Positions 33,501-41,221 of a DNA stretch of 50,438 bases are shown piece by piece (the first letter of the stretch is position 1; every line of letters starts with the position of its first letter). The notes under the pieces are model-generated. The model ran no database searches. It was not told where the DNA came from and saw only the letters and a list, made by a program, of their open reading frames with translations. The translations under genes and the position numbers were made by a program. Source of the DNA: JAGVJT01 sp964513205 (GTDB lineage: Bacteria > Pseudomonadota > Gammaproteobacteria > Legionellales > Legionellaceae); the NCBI GenBank assembly GCA_964513205.1, contig CAZELP010000013.1:1-50438 (forward strand). The letters run 5' to 3'.

Positions 33501-34861
33501 CCTTTAAACATCAATTTCTCCTTGAGAATAAGGCTCATTTTTTAGAAAAAGTGGGGAAATATCGTGATGCGGTTGAGTGTCGAAATAAAATAAATGACAA
33601 TTTTGATGCTAATGCTCAGCGAAAAACACACAATTTATCTAGGATATTCGATCTTTATTTGAAAATAGGTGATGAACGCGCTTTACGTGACTTGTTGGTT
33701 TTAGTTGAAGGATCACTGCAAACAGGATTGGTTTCAGAGGAACTTGCACAACAGTACAAGACCTGTGCATTGCTTGGTTTAAACTGTCACCACGAAGTAG
33801 AGCAAATTTTAATGATGAGACCAGAATCAGACCAGGTTTTGATTCAAAAAATGACGTTGCTTTCTGCTCAGAATAAATATCAAGAAGCTTTGAAAATCGC
33901 AATGGATATACTGCAAAGAGGTGAGATGAATGATAATCAAACATTTACGTTTTTCATCGAGTTTATCGCGCGGTTTCCTGCGACGGAAAAAAGTAAGCTA
34001 AAACAAAAACTCAGTGAATTTTTTAATGAGCTAGCCCAAAAATCATTAAAAAATTATGTTGTTTGTTCGATTTTTATGTTGACTTATGTCGAACAAAACA
34101 AAGAGTTTTTACCCATACTTCAACAATATGCTGATCAATATGGTGAAGATGAGTACTACTTAAGAGCTTACGCGACTTATTTGTGCCACATAAAATTGCC
34201 TAATGAAGCGGTTTTACTTTTGGAGAAGCATGTCAATTTTGTAGAAAAAAATCACAGACTTCTACTTGAATTGGCGGTTTGCTACACAAAAAACAAGCAA
34301 TACGAAGAGTCAAAGAAATTGTTTGACGATCTTTTGATGCGTTTCCCTGATTATCCAGCACTTTATACGCGCGCATTGTTTGCTTTTAATAAAATGAAGC
34401 ATAGTGAGCAAATTTCTGAGTTATTTAAGCAAAGTCAGAAATGTTGTAATTCGCACGTGATAAATCAAAAAATGCATCTTTTGATTCAGCAAGATTATCC
34501 TGACGTTGTATATCCAGACGAAATCCTGGAAGAAGAAAATCTTATCGATAGGAAAGCAATGGCTTCTTTGGAGTGTTTCCCTAAAGCACCTCATTTGATT
34601 TCAAATTTCTTTTATCATCGCATGTGTGATCAGCGAGCATCAAAACGTAAATCAGGTGCATTTAATCTTTCACCTTATTACAGTTTGCCTTATGCGATAG
34701 AGGCGTTAGATTTGGCGATTGATAGCATTTACCGACAGTTGGGTGCACAAAATCCAAATGGGTTATTTCTCAAAGAAGAGGATCCAGATAATGTTTCCTC
34801 ATACGATGATGTGGCAAACGCAACATATCAGGCGTTTGATGCCAAGCGCTCGGGGTTATAA
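30512..34861 (+). CDS. Giant helical-repeat protein (1449 residues), function unknown
   Basis: I do not recognise this family. No signal peptide or membrane helix is visible. The protein is almost entirely helical; from about residue 940 there are TPR-like pairs (ILCLKHLGFYREGLDYVNEIL, AHFLEKVGKYRDAVECRNKI, LAVCYTKNKQYEESKKLFDDLL). The N-terminal 900 residues look like a long alpha-solenoid or coiled-coil region rich in Lys, Glu, Ser and Leu. The C-terminus after about 1390 is different (NFFYHRMCDQRASKRKSG, then IEALDLAIDSIYRQLGAQNP) and ends in a hydrophilic tail. It stands alone, with its own candidate promoter and a strong hairpin after it. A secreted effector or a scaffold protein are both possible; Legionellales encode many such single-gene large proteins. 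That interpretation is inference only. Confidence 0.75.
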   Translation: MTLYHDVSKVPSSFFVKLLSFREQHKQKRAEHAKIIQEVVSYAEKSADQHAKNVRKGSSLEFKNAIKSYLLSMYLAGWDVDEYFPYDLFKLVFDDLTKIINQSQSDASIGPLHVHVLFTYYDLVHETVKAALASNLVTEMVRPQESIDLTTELQNSPFLSSEISAKSASSLAAISANLSNLFGINLNSKAIKEASHILQKKEIFEKYLKLIPLDVVIEICKRGISNSNGSQQDGARQHYIEIMTIFSNFRSDVFNQVYCNEHSWAQDWLELFDNNAFKIMGQLYKHHEKEIEIDGLLSFSVNILESKNPNREVMLKMFQRLKSSGFFVDASLEKFKLKNQIAFREVDSLEKSIGITYQLLNKTQGDAAQHKRLSAKIAQDSFLYLTLFYSFISKLKQIHSFAEAEQGDMDLIRLSSLEEMSDSLSVIESKLGQQRSEAEDTIWSIFNASETTEKNTSWYLTCNVKGVENIAALDGGWILQVQALNEKVLKMKPFFETHIKNFDFDRQVLSSVLSDIIKKARSLYPIEEKREIQRHYWSLFFKRFSAILAQDAESGSRIQMKEKSFKILLSAIRIAENHPDYDAFREYIRDIFIHASSHIPFEDLCRYIERNQSSFDDVTAIISSRLSKNYYSPDDVYGFFTKAFGLWDNQVVETKSIEALVKSLNVMLDVFRHIPKQQLMTYIEMLSCLAESKTEISDVLVSELFSIASQLLKATPALIEDELCKIGQILIPRIEKNTADSACFNFIHVFAEQLMQYSGNQSSQLDKMLETLIAVSLSDKNLVKLFVMLIDKFNLGHIEMPEKIRMEWQAFSKLKTGLNALRSRLEEKTDIDSFAHILQKIESLLSPYSEDHLLFSEKCQKMEDLSPRLDRLERVLIEARTLHMRTKPTTDHLMRCIKSEADEGTIFAEEVDAILDDFERKQEENQYENFEYLSSQIRLRHVNTLKKILSFVEQKLSNGEPRYESSKILCLKHLGFYREGLDYVNEILEKKRFYKQSFKHQFLLENKAHFLEKVGKYRDAVECRNKINDNFDANAQRKTHNLSRIFDLYLKIGDERALRDLLVLVEGSLQTGLVSEELAQQYKTCALLGLNCHHEVEQILMMRPESDQVLIQKMTLLSAQNKYQEALKIAMDILQRGEMNDNQTFTFFIEFIARFPATEKSKLKQKLSEFFNELAQKSLKNYVVCSIFMLTYVEQNKEFLPILQQYADQYGEDEYYLRAYATYLCHIKLPNEAVLLLEKHVNFVEKNHRLLLELAVCYTKNKQYEESKKLFDDLLMRFPDYPALYTRALFAFNKMKHSEQISELFKQSQKCCNSHVINQKMHLLIQQDYPDVVYPDEILEEENLIDRKAMASLECFPKAPHLISNFFYHRMCDQRASKRKSGAFNLSPYYSLPYAIEALDLAIDSIYRQLGAQNPNGLFLKEEDPDNVSSYDDVANATYQAFDAKRSGL

Positions 34862-34866
34862 ACAGC

Positions 34867-34902
34867 GAACTGGCCTAAATTTCATAAAGTTTAGGCCAGT
34901 TC
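34867..34902. terminator. Strong bidirectional hairpin between convergent genes
   Basis: A perfect 13-bp stem: GAACTGGCCTAAA (34867-34879) pairs with TTTAGGCCAGTTC (34890-34902) around a 10-nt loop. It lies just after the stop of the 1449-residue gene and its right arm overlaps the astB stop codon (34901-34903). The plus-strand tail AATTATTTT is moderately T-rich. Confidence 0.7.
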
Positions 34903-36238
34903 AATTATTTTGAAACGGATAGAGTGAGCCTAATTTTAAATGTTGGGTTAATTCGTCTAAAGCGCAATGCACTTCTTCGATTAATTTCGGATCTTGAAGA
35001 TCATTGGGATGAAGCGATGTGCGATAATGTTTTAAAACCCAAGTTTCAAGTAGGTCGAGTTTTTCATCTGTGATCATCACTTCAGGATGCATCGCGTTCA
35101 GTTCTTCCTCTGTCAGTAGGACTCTTAATCTAAGACAGGCGGGCCCGCCTCCGTTTTGCATGCTTTGCTTTAAATCAAAAAATCGAACTTGTCGGATAGG
35201 ATGATCTGTTTTTTGAAGCAATGCATCGATCCACGGTCTTACCGTGGAATGTGTTTCACATTCTTTAGGGCAAAGTAAGAGCATGTTGTTTTTAGAAATT
35301 GTAATCAGTTGAGAGTTAAAAAGATAACTTGCAACCGCATCCTGTATACTCACGTCTTTTTCTAAAATTTGAATGATTTTTAATTCATCATTTAATTTTT
35401 TTTGTAATGCATTTAAAATTTCTTTTTGATTAAGCAGAGCTTTTTCATGAATCAACATCACATTTTCATTGGCGACACCAATCACATCGTGATGAAAAAC
35501 TCCTTGATCGATTGCGTTTGGAGCTTGTGCCGCATACAACACTTGATCTGGATGAATTTGATGTAGCCTTGCAATCGATTCTGACGCCTCTAGGGTTTGT
35601 CGTGCCGGAAAACGTCCGGGGTGAGCATCAGCACCAAACGCTTTTCGACCATAGACAAACAGATGTATGCCTCGGGTGTGATGATGTTGGCAAATGCGAC
35701 TATGATTCGCGGCTCCTTCATCACTGAGTGCATTGGTTTTAGGGAGTGGTGGATGATGCTTAAAATATTTCGAATGATTAAAGATCATCTGTAAGAGTTT
35801 CGATGAAAAATCAGCCTCTTGATGACGATGCAATTGACTGACAAGATTTGCGGGTGTGAAATGAACGCGACCATCCTGAGTATCTATGCTGGGAGTCACT
35901 GTTGCTGTATTGGCCGCCCACATGCTCGATGCTGAAAAACAAGCGGTTAAAAGATGAGGGTAGGCGGATGCTTGTTTGAGTTGCGAATCCAGTGAACCTC
36001 GAAATCCCAATTGTTGCAGAAGAGCCAGATTAGGGCGTTCATGCGGAGGTAAGAAAGCCTGCTTGATATTGCATTGATGCAGAAAACGCATCTTTTCAAT
36101 GCCTTGCAAAGCTGCTGCTTGTGGATTAGCGACCAAATAAGCGTGCGTGGTGGATGCAATATTTCCTTTAGCCAATCCTCCGTAATGATGAGTTGGCCCT
36201 ACAAGTCCATCTAAATTTAATTCGAAAACACGCGTCAT
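34901..36238 (-). CDS. astB: N-succinylarginine dihydrolase
   Basis: Second step of the AST route, releasing ammonia and CO2 from succinylarginine to give succinylornithine. The 445-residue protein matches E. coli AstB (447) along its length: NLDGLVGPTHHYGGLAKGN, FLPPHERPNLALLQQLGFRG, LSDEGAANHSRICQHH, FPARQTLEASESIARL, DQGVFHHDVIGVANENV, and the catalytic Cys in MQNGGGPACLRLRVLL; the end GSLYPFQ also matches. It overlaps astD by 4 bp and is the last gene of the six-gene operon. astA, astC and astE are not in the window. Confidence 0.96.
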   Translation of the reverse strand: MTRVFELNLDGLVGPTHHYGGLAKGNIASTTHAYLVANPQAAALQGIEKMRFLHQCNIKQAFLPPHERPNLALLQQLGFRGSLDSQLKQASAYPHLLTACFSASSMWAANTATVTPSIDTQDGRVHFTPANLVSQLHRHQEADFSSKLLQMIFNHSKYFKHHPPLPKTNALSDEGAANHSRICQHHHTRGIHLFVYGRKAFGADAHPGRFPARQTLEASESIARLHQIHPDQVLYAAQAPNAIDQGVFHHDVIGVANENVMLIHEKALLNQKEILNALQKKLNDELKIIQILEKDVSIQDAVASYLFNSQLITISKNNMLLLCPKECETHSTVRPWIDALLQKTDHPIRQVRFFDLKQSMQNGGGPACLRLRVLLTEEELNAMHPEVMITDEKLDLLETWVLKHYRTSLHPNDLQDPKLIEEVHCALDELTQHLKLGSLYPFQNN

Positions 36239-37713
36239 AAGGACACCTGAATGCCAGGTAACAAGGTAGAGGGTAAAGTGACGATAGGCTGAGTCATGTT
36301 GGCTATTGGATAAGCACAGTAATCCGTTGCAAAAAACGCAGAAGGACGATGGTTGCCACTCAGTCCAATGCCACCAAAAGGTAGCGCGCTTGATGCTCCT
36401 GTTGTGGCGCGATTCCAGTAAATGAGACCTGCCTGGATTTGGTTATAAAATAAATCATAGTCTTCTTTTTGGTCTGATAGTAGACCCGCCGTTAGTCCAT
36501 ATCGTGTTTGATTGGCTTGAATGAGTGCTTCTTCAAATGTATTGTAACGATGCAGTTGGATAAGGGGGGCAAAAATTTCTTCGTCTGGTGAATTTTTTAC
36601 ATCAGTCATATCAAGAATACCCGGGGTTAAGAACGGAAGCTCCATGTCATGTTGTCGCATAGGCTGGATGGGCTTTGCACCCAGCTCGATGAGATTTTTT
36701 TGACTTTGCAGGTGTTGGGCCGCATGTTGTGGTCTTATCACAGGACCCAAAAATGGCTCTGTTGTTGCGTCGGGTGGGCCAACGATGAGCAACTGTGTTG
36801 CTGCTTGTAATGCCTCAATAAAATGATCGCCAAATTCATTTTGAGGAACAAAAAGACGCCTGGCACAAGAGCAGCGTTGTCCTGCAGTGATAAAACTAGA
36901 CAAAATAGTTTGATAAACTGCTGCTTGAATGTTTTCTACTTTTTGTACGATCAGCGGGTTGTTTCCTCCCATTTCAAGCGCGGTGAGCACCTCCGGCCTT
37001 GCGCTCAATTGCTGATGAATTTGTAATCCCGCACGATAGCTTCCCGTGAACAAAAGACCTTGTATGTTTTGGTTGATTAATGATTGAGCGGATGTGGCAT
37101 CGCCTTGAATAAGATTCAGGACTCCATTGGGTAGGCCACTCTTATGCCAGCACTGCATAATCAAAGTGGCAACAGCAGGCGTTAGTTCGCTTGGTTTATA
37201 CACAACGGTATTACCAGCCAGTAAAGCAGGTACAATATGGCCATTGCTCAAATGCGCTGGAAAATTAAAAGGACCCAATACGGCCATGACACCATGAGGT
37301 TTGTAGCTGATGCCGCTTCGAAGAGGGCCGTCTTCTGTAAATTGAGGAGACATTCTAGTTTCATAAGCATGAATAGAGAGCTCAATTTTTCCAATCACAG
37401 CTTGAGTTTCGGTTCGGGCTTCCCAGAGTGGTTTTCCTGTTTCATTTGAGATGCATTGTGTCAAACTCTCTGCACAAAGTTGCACTTGTTGTGCGAATTT
37501 TTTCATGTAGTCAATTCGCTGCTCAAGTGATGTGCGGCTCCAGTGTGCAATCGCTTGATGTGCTTTTTGTACTGCAGTTTCAATTTCTTTAATGGTGGCT
37601 TTTTTCCCTTGCCAGAAAACTTCTAGTGTAGAAGGATTAATTGAATGAAAGGCTGAACCCTCACCTTGAATCCATTCGCCATCGATGTAATGAGAGGATA
37701 AGTGTGCGTTCAT
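36235..37713 (-). CDS. astD: N-succinylglutamate 5-semialdehyde dehydrogenase
   Basis: NAD-dependent aldehyde dehydrogenase, fourth step of the AST arginine route. The 492-residue protein has YIDGEWIQGEG at the start, PFNFPAHLSNGHIVPALLAGNTVVYKPSELTP, LTALEMGGNNPLIV with the general-base Glu, TAGQRCSCARRLFVP with the catalytic Cys, and LPFGGIGLSGNHRPSAFFATDYCAYP, which is typical of AstD. Four-base overlaps join it to maiA upstream and astB downstream. Confidence 0.95.
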   Translation of the reverse strand: MNAHLSSHYIDGEWIQGEGSAFHSINPSTLEVFWQGKKATIKEIETAVQKAHQAIAHWSRTSLEQRIDYMKKFAQQVQLCAESLTQCISNETGKPLWEARTETQAVIGKIELSIHAYETRMSPQFTEDGPLRSGISYKPHGVMAVLGPFNFPAHLSNGHIVPALLAGNTVVYKPSELTPAVATLIMQCWHKSGLPNGVLNLIQGDATSAQSLINQNIQGLLFTGSYRAGLQIHQQLSARPEVLTALEMGGNNPLIVQKVENIQAAVYQTILSSFITAGQRCSCARRLFVPQNEFGDHFIEALQAATQLLIVGPPDATTEPFLGPVIRPQHAAQHLQSQKNLIELGAKPIQPMRQHDMELPFLTPGILDMTDVKNSPDEEIFAPLIQLHRYNTFEEALIQANQTRYGLTAGLLSDQKEDYDLFYNQIQAGLIYWNRATTGASSALPFGGIGLSGNHRPSAFFATDYCAYPIANMTQPIVTLPSTLLPGIQVSL

Positions 37714-38354
37714 AGTGTCATTTCAGCTTTTTCTGGACTGGCTTCTTTAAATGCTTCTATGGTTAAGCAATGCGCGTTAATTTCTTCAATCATGGGGTAC
37801 GGATCTAAAGAAAATCCGAACCGTTTTGCATTGTAAACTTGAGGGATTAAACAAATATCAGCCAAGCTGATGTCATGACCATAGCAGACATTGCTTTTGC
37901 GAGGCAATGTCTGCAGCCGTTCTTCAAAAGCATCGAATGATATTTTTAACCAGTGTGTATACCATTGTTGAACATCATCATCTGTGGCGTTAAATTGTTG
38001 ACGCAATTGATTGAGTACTCGCAAATTATTAAGTGGATGGAGATCGCACGCGATTGATAACGCAAGACTACGAACAGCTGCTCGAGCAAGAGGAGTCTGA
38101 GGAAGAAGAGGCGGAGATGGATTGAGCTCATCCAAATACTCAATAATGGCCAACGATTGGGTGAGAATGTGGCCATTTTCATCCAGGGTAGGCACAAGCT
38201 CTTGGGGATTTAAAGCATGATAGCTGGCTTGATGTTGTTCCCCACCATGATTGACCAAATGGATGGGGATAGAGGTATAGGTTATCTGCTTTAAATTTAA
38301 TGCAATTCGAACCCGATAACTGCACGATGAGCGATAATAGTCATAAAGTTTCAT
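37710..38354 (-). CDS. maiA: Maleylacetoacetate isomerase (zeta-class glutathione S-transferase)
   Basis: Isomerises maleylacetoacetate to fumarylacetoacetate in tyrosine breakdown, using glutathione. The 214-residue protein starts with YDYYRSSCSYRVRIALNLK, where SSCSxRVRIAL is the zeta-GST active-site motif. It continues with NPQELVPTL, ILTQSLAIIEYLDE, the helical C-terminal domain (LSIACDLHPLNNLRVL) and VCYGHDISLADICLIPQVYNA. It overlaps hpd by 14 bp and astD by 4 bp. Homogentisate dioxygenase and fumarylacetoacetase are not in the window. Confidence 0.94.
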   Translation of the reverse strand: MKLYDYYRSSCSYRVRIALNLKQITYTSIPIHLVNHGGEQHQASYHALNPQELVPTLDENGHILTQSLAIIEYLDELNPSPPLLPQTPLARAAVRSLALSIACDLHPLNNLRVLNQLRQQFNATDDDVQQWYTHWLKISFDAFEERLQTLPRKSNVCYGHDISLADICLIPQVYNAKRFGFSLDPYPMIEEINAHCLTIEAFKEASPEKAEMTL

Positions 38355-39396
38355 GATTTTCCTTCAATGTTCCACGTCGAATTTGATCGCGCTCCATGGC
38401 TTCAAAAAGTGCTTGAAAATTTCCTTCGCCAAAGCCTTGATTGCCCTGTCGTTGGATGATTTCAAAAAATACTGGACCAAAGAGGTTTTCTGTAAAAATC
38501 TGAAGCAATAATCCATGTGCTGGATCTTTCTCGCCATCAATGAGAATTTTTTCGTGTTCTAATTCAGCCAATGGCTCCTGGTGCCAGGGCACACGAGTCT
38601 GTATCATTTCATAATAGGTGCTCGGTACATCAAGAAAATGCACGCCCTGTTTGCGAAGACCGCTGACAGTTTGGTATATATTTTCTGTACTGAATGCAAT
38701 GTGCTGTATGCCTTCACCATGATATTCGTGTAAAAATTCTTCTATCTGCGATACATCATCTTTCGACTCGTTGAGTGGAATTTTGATTTTTCCGCATGGA
38801 CTTCCCAATGCCCGACTTAACAAGCCGGTCATTTTTCCTTCGATATTAAAATATCGAATTTGGCTGAAATTAAACAGATTTTTATAAAAATCAGCCCATT
38901 TGTCCATATGACCACGATAAACATTATGTGTCAGATGATCAATGCATGTGAGACCTTGAGATGTGGTGGCGTTGGGATGGAGTGTCCAGTGATTTTGGAA
39001 GGGGGTATGGGTGTCGTCAACAAAATAAATAACACTGCCGCCAATGGCTTCGATACCAAGTAATCCGTTGTTGAGTGTTGCATCTTTGAAGTCTTTTGCT
39101 CCTCGAGAAAGTACGTATGCATGAGCTGCTTTTGCATCTTGAACGCGAAATCCCATGGCGCACGCGCCTGCACCGTGAATTTTCGCGTGTTTTTCGGCTT
39201 GTGTTCCTGGTGTTAAATTCACAAGGATCTGGATTTCTCCCTGGGTATAGAGGAAGACGGGCTGATTGTGATGGGTCGCGTGCAGGTGAAATCCAAATTG
39301 TTCGAACATTTGGTGTAATTCTTTGTCATTTGGACCTGAAAACTCAAGAAAGGCAAAGCCGTTTAACCCGCATGGATTTTCTACGCTTGTGTGCAT
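38341..39396 (-). CDS. hpd: 4-Hydroxyphenylpyruvate dioxygenase (legiolysin-type)
   Basis: Converts 4-hydroxyphenylpyruvate to homogentisate with iron and oxygen. The 351-residue protein has the N-terminal pseudo-domain (GLNGFAFLEFSG) and the catalytic C-terminal domain with the metal ligands: His in CIDHLTHNVYRG, His in GEGIQHIAFSTENI, and Glu in GPVFFEIIQRQGN; the end GEGNFQALFEAMERDQIRRG is the family C-terminus. In Legionella this enzyme (legiolysin, lly) produces homogentisate that oxidises to brown pigment and aids iron reduction. I use the ATG at 39396, 7 nt after AAGGAG; a TTG directly upstream is not needed. Confidence 0.96.
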   Translation of the reverse strand: MHTSVENPCGLNGFAFLEFSGPNDKELHQMFEQFGFHLHATHHNQPVFLYTQGEIQILVNLTPGTQAEKHAKIHGAGACAMGFRVQDAKAAHAYVLSRGAKDFKDATLNNGLLGIEAIGGSVIYFVDDTHTPFQNHWTLHPNATTSQGLTCIDHLTHNVYRGHMDKWADFYKNLFNFSQIRYFNIEGKMTGLLSRALGSPCGKIKIPLNESKDDVSQIEEFLHEYHGEGIQHIAFSTENIYQTVSGLRKQGVHFLDVPSTYYEMIQTRVPWHQEPLAELEHEKILIDGEKDPAHGLLLQIFTENLFGPVFFEIIQRQGNQGFGEGNFQALFEAMERDQIRRGTLKENHETL

Positions 39397-39409
39397 CAAT
39401 CAACTCCTT

Positions 39410-40069
39410 TTAATGTTTTTGTTGAACTAAAAACAGTCCATCTCCTATGGGAATGAGGGCTGAGTGTATCCTGTCATCTGTTTTGATTCGTTCATTCAGT
39501 GATCGAATCTCTCGAGTTTGTGCATCTTGATTTAATGGGTTAATGACATCTCCTTCCCAAAAAATATTATCGATTGCAATTACTCCTTTGGGTTTGATAA
39601 GTTCTAACGCCAGTTCGTAGTAGTCAACATAATTGGTTTTATCTGCATCAATAAAAATAAAATCGAAGCTTTTGCCGTGACCGTTTGCGAGTAAATTGCC
39701 CAATGTTTCTTTGGCTGGAGCAATCACAAGCTCTATTTTTTCGCTAACGCCTGCTTCTTGCCAATATAAACGTGCGTCTTTTGTCCAATTTTCGCTGCGA
39801 TCGCAGGTGATTAAGTGGCCTTTTTCTGGTAGTGCCAAAGCCATAGTCAGCGCACTATATCCCGTAAAGGTTCCCAATTCTAAGACTTTTTCAGCATGAA
39901 GTATTCGAATCAAAAATTGTAAAAATTGCCCTTCTTCTGGTGCAATCTGCATGCTTCCAATGGGCAGTTCGGCCGTTTTTTTTCGCAGTTTTGATAAAAC
40001 AGGATGCTCATGCAATGACACATCTAGCATATACTCGTACAGCCCTTGAGTCATTTGCAAATGTTTCAT
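39410..40069 (-). CDS. Class I SAM-dependent O-methyltransferase (caffeoyl-CoA OMT type)
   Basis: The 219-residue protein matches the small O-methyltransferase family: GSMQIAPEEGQFLQFLIRI, then KVLELGTFTGYSALTMALALP (SAM motif I), FIFIDADKTNYVDYYELALELIKPKGVIAIDNIFWEGDV with the metal-binding Asp and Asn, and a C-terminal LIPIGDGLFLV. Bacterial members methylate catechols or other phenolics with Mg2+. In this operon, just before hpd, it could act on aromatic amino-acid derived phenolics, which is inference. The start overlaps the preceding dehydrogenase by 4 bp. Confidence 0.9.
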   Translation of the reverse strand: MKHLQMTQGLYEYMLDVSLHEHPVLSKLRKKTAELPIGSMQIAPEEGQFLQFLIRILHAEKVLELGTFTGYSALTMALALPEKGHLITCDRSENWTKDARLYWQEAGVSEKIELVIAPAKETLGNLLANGHGKSFDFIFIDADKTNYVDYYELALELIKPKGVIAIDNIFWEGDVINPLNQDAQTREIRSLNERIKTDDRIHSALIPIGDGLFLVQQKH

Positions 40070-41118
40070 TGTAGTTTCTCAAAAGCAAGTTGATCCGCAA
40101 TATCGCTGGTTGGTTTGTTTTTCTGTTTGGAAAATTCAAAAATTTCCATCAACGAATCATAAATGTGGTTAATTTTTTCTTTGTAGTCATATCCTTCGCC
40201 ATGTAAATATTGGCCTGCTGCAAAAATCAAACCACCGGCATTGATAACGTAGTCTGGAGCATACAAAATACCTTTGTCATGTAATATTTGTCCGTGATAG
40301 GCATGTGCAAGTTGATTGTTCGCCGCGCCTGCGACTACATGTGTATTCAGTTGAGGAATTGTTTCGTCGTTTAAAATAGCGCCAAGTGCACATGGGGCAA
40401 ATACGTCGCATGGTGTTTGGTGAATTGTTTCAACAGAACAAGCGCGAGCTTGGAATGCTTGCACCGCGTCATGCACAACAGACTGATTTAAATCAGCCAC
40501 TGTCAAAATGGCGTTGTGTGCGTGCAAAAGATGGGCGAGTTGAAATCCAACATGGCCTAATCCTTGAATCGCAACATGTACATTTTCTAGCGAATCTTTT
40601 CCATAATGAAACTGCACGGCTGCACGAATACCTTGAAAAATACCGTCTGCTGTTGCTGGGGAGGGATCACCATGTCGTGAAAGACTGGCCACATAAGGTG
40701 TATGTAATCCTATTCTGTCCATGTCGGCGAGTTGAGTGCCGCTATCCAATGCTGTGATGTAGCGTCCTCCCTGTTCATGTACGAAATGAGCAAAGGCATC
40801 AAAATAAGCTGCTCTATCAAAAGCTTTTTTAGGTTTGATGATAACTGATTTTCCTCCACCCAAAGGTAAATTAACGGAGGCTGCTTTATAACTCATGCCG
40901 CGAGCCAGTCGCATGGCGTCGTAGAGTGCGGCACTGGGATTGTCATATTCAATAAAACGGCATCCGCCTAAAGCTGGACCTAATTTCGTATTGTGAATCG
41001 CAATGATCGCCTGCATTCCTGTTTTGGGATCGATTTTGACGTGGAAATCTCCAAAATCATGTGTGGCAGCGTATTCAAAAAGGTCATTTTCGTTAAAAAT
41101 ATTAGGTGAATGTGTCAT
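40066..41118 (-). CDS. Leucine-type (Glu/Leu/Phe/Val) dehydrogenase
   Basis: NAD-dependent oxidative deamination of an amino acid to its 2-oxo acid. The 350-residue protein has LGPALGGCRF, MSYKAASVNLPLGGGKSVI (substrate-binding and catalytic Lys), TALDSGTQLADMDRIG (catalytic Asp), an NAD-binding VAIQGLGHVGFQLAHLL motif, and ANNQLA followed by APDYVINAGGLI. This is the short leucine/phenylalanine dehydrogenase type. Leucine or valine is the usual substrate, but phenylalanine would fit the next genes (tyrosine breakdown); residues deciding this cannot be judged by eye. It is the first gene of the six-gene operon, with a promoter at 41145-41173. Confidence 0.9.
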   Translation of the reverse strand: MTHSPNIFNENDLFEYAATHDFGDFHVKIDPKTGMQAIIAIHNTKLGPALGGCRFIEYDNPSAALYDAMRLARGMSYKAASVNLPLGGGKSVIIKPKKAFDRAAYFDAFAHFVHEQGGRYITALDSGTQLADMDRIGLHTPYVASLSRHGDPSPATADGIFQGIRAAVQFHYGKDSLENVHVAIQGLGHVGFQLAHLLHAHNAILTVADLNQSVVHDAVQAFQARACSVETIHQTPCDVFAPCALGAILNDETIPQLNTHVVAGAANNQLAHAYHGQILHDKGILYAPDYVINAGGLIFAAGQYLHGEGYDYKEKINHIYDSLMEIFEFSKQKNKPTSDIADQLAFEKLQ

Positions 41119-41144
41119 GTTTACCCCAAAAAATCTAAATCATT

Positions 41145-41173
41145 GTTATAGACCTATTTTGATTTTAAATCAA
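41145..41173 (-). promoter_or_regulatory. Promoter of the amino-acid catabolic operon with overlapping palindrome
   Basis: On the minus strand TTGATT (complement of 41168-41173), a 17-nt spacer and TATAAC (complement of 41145-41150) sit 26 bp before the dehydrogenase ATG. The -35 box lies inside TTGATTTTAAATCAA (41159-41173), a perfect 7-bp inverted repeat with one central base, a plausible repressor site. Confidence 0.6.
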
Positions 41174-41221
41174 CGGTTACAATACCTCGAGAATTTGACC
41201 TACTGATAAAACGAGGAAGAC

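Noticed and set aside
40386..40757. Open frame of 123 codons opposite the leucine-type dehydrogenase gene
   Set aside because: It is antisense to well-conserved coding sequence and has no recognisable protein features or ribosome binding site.
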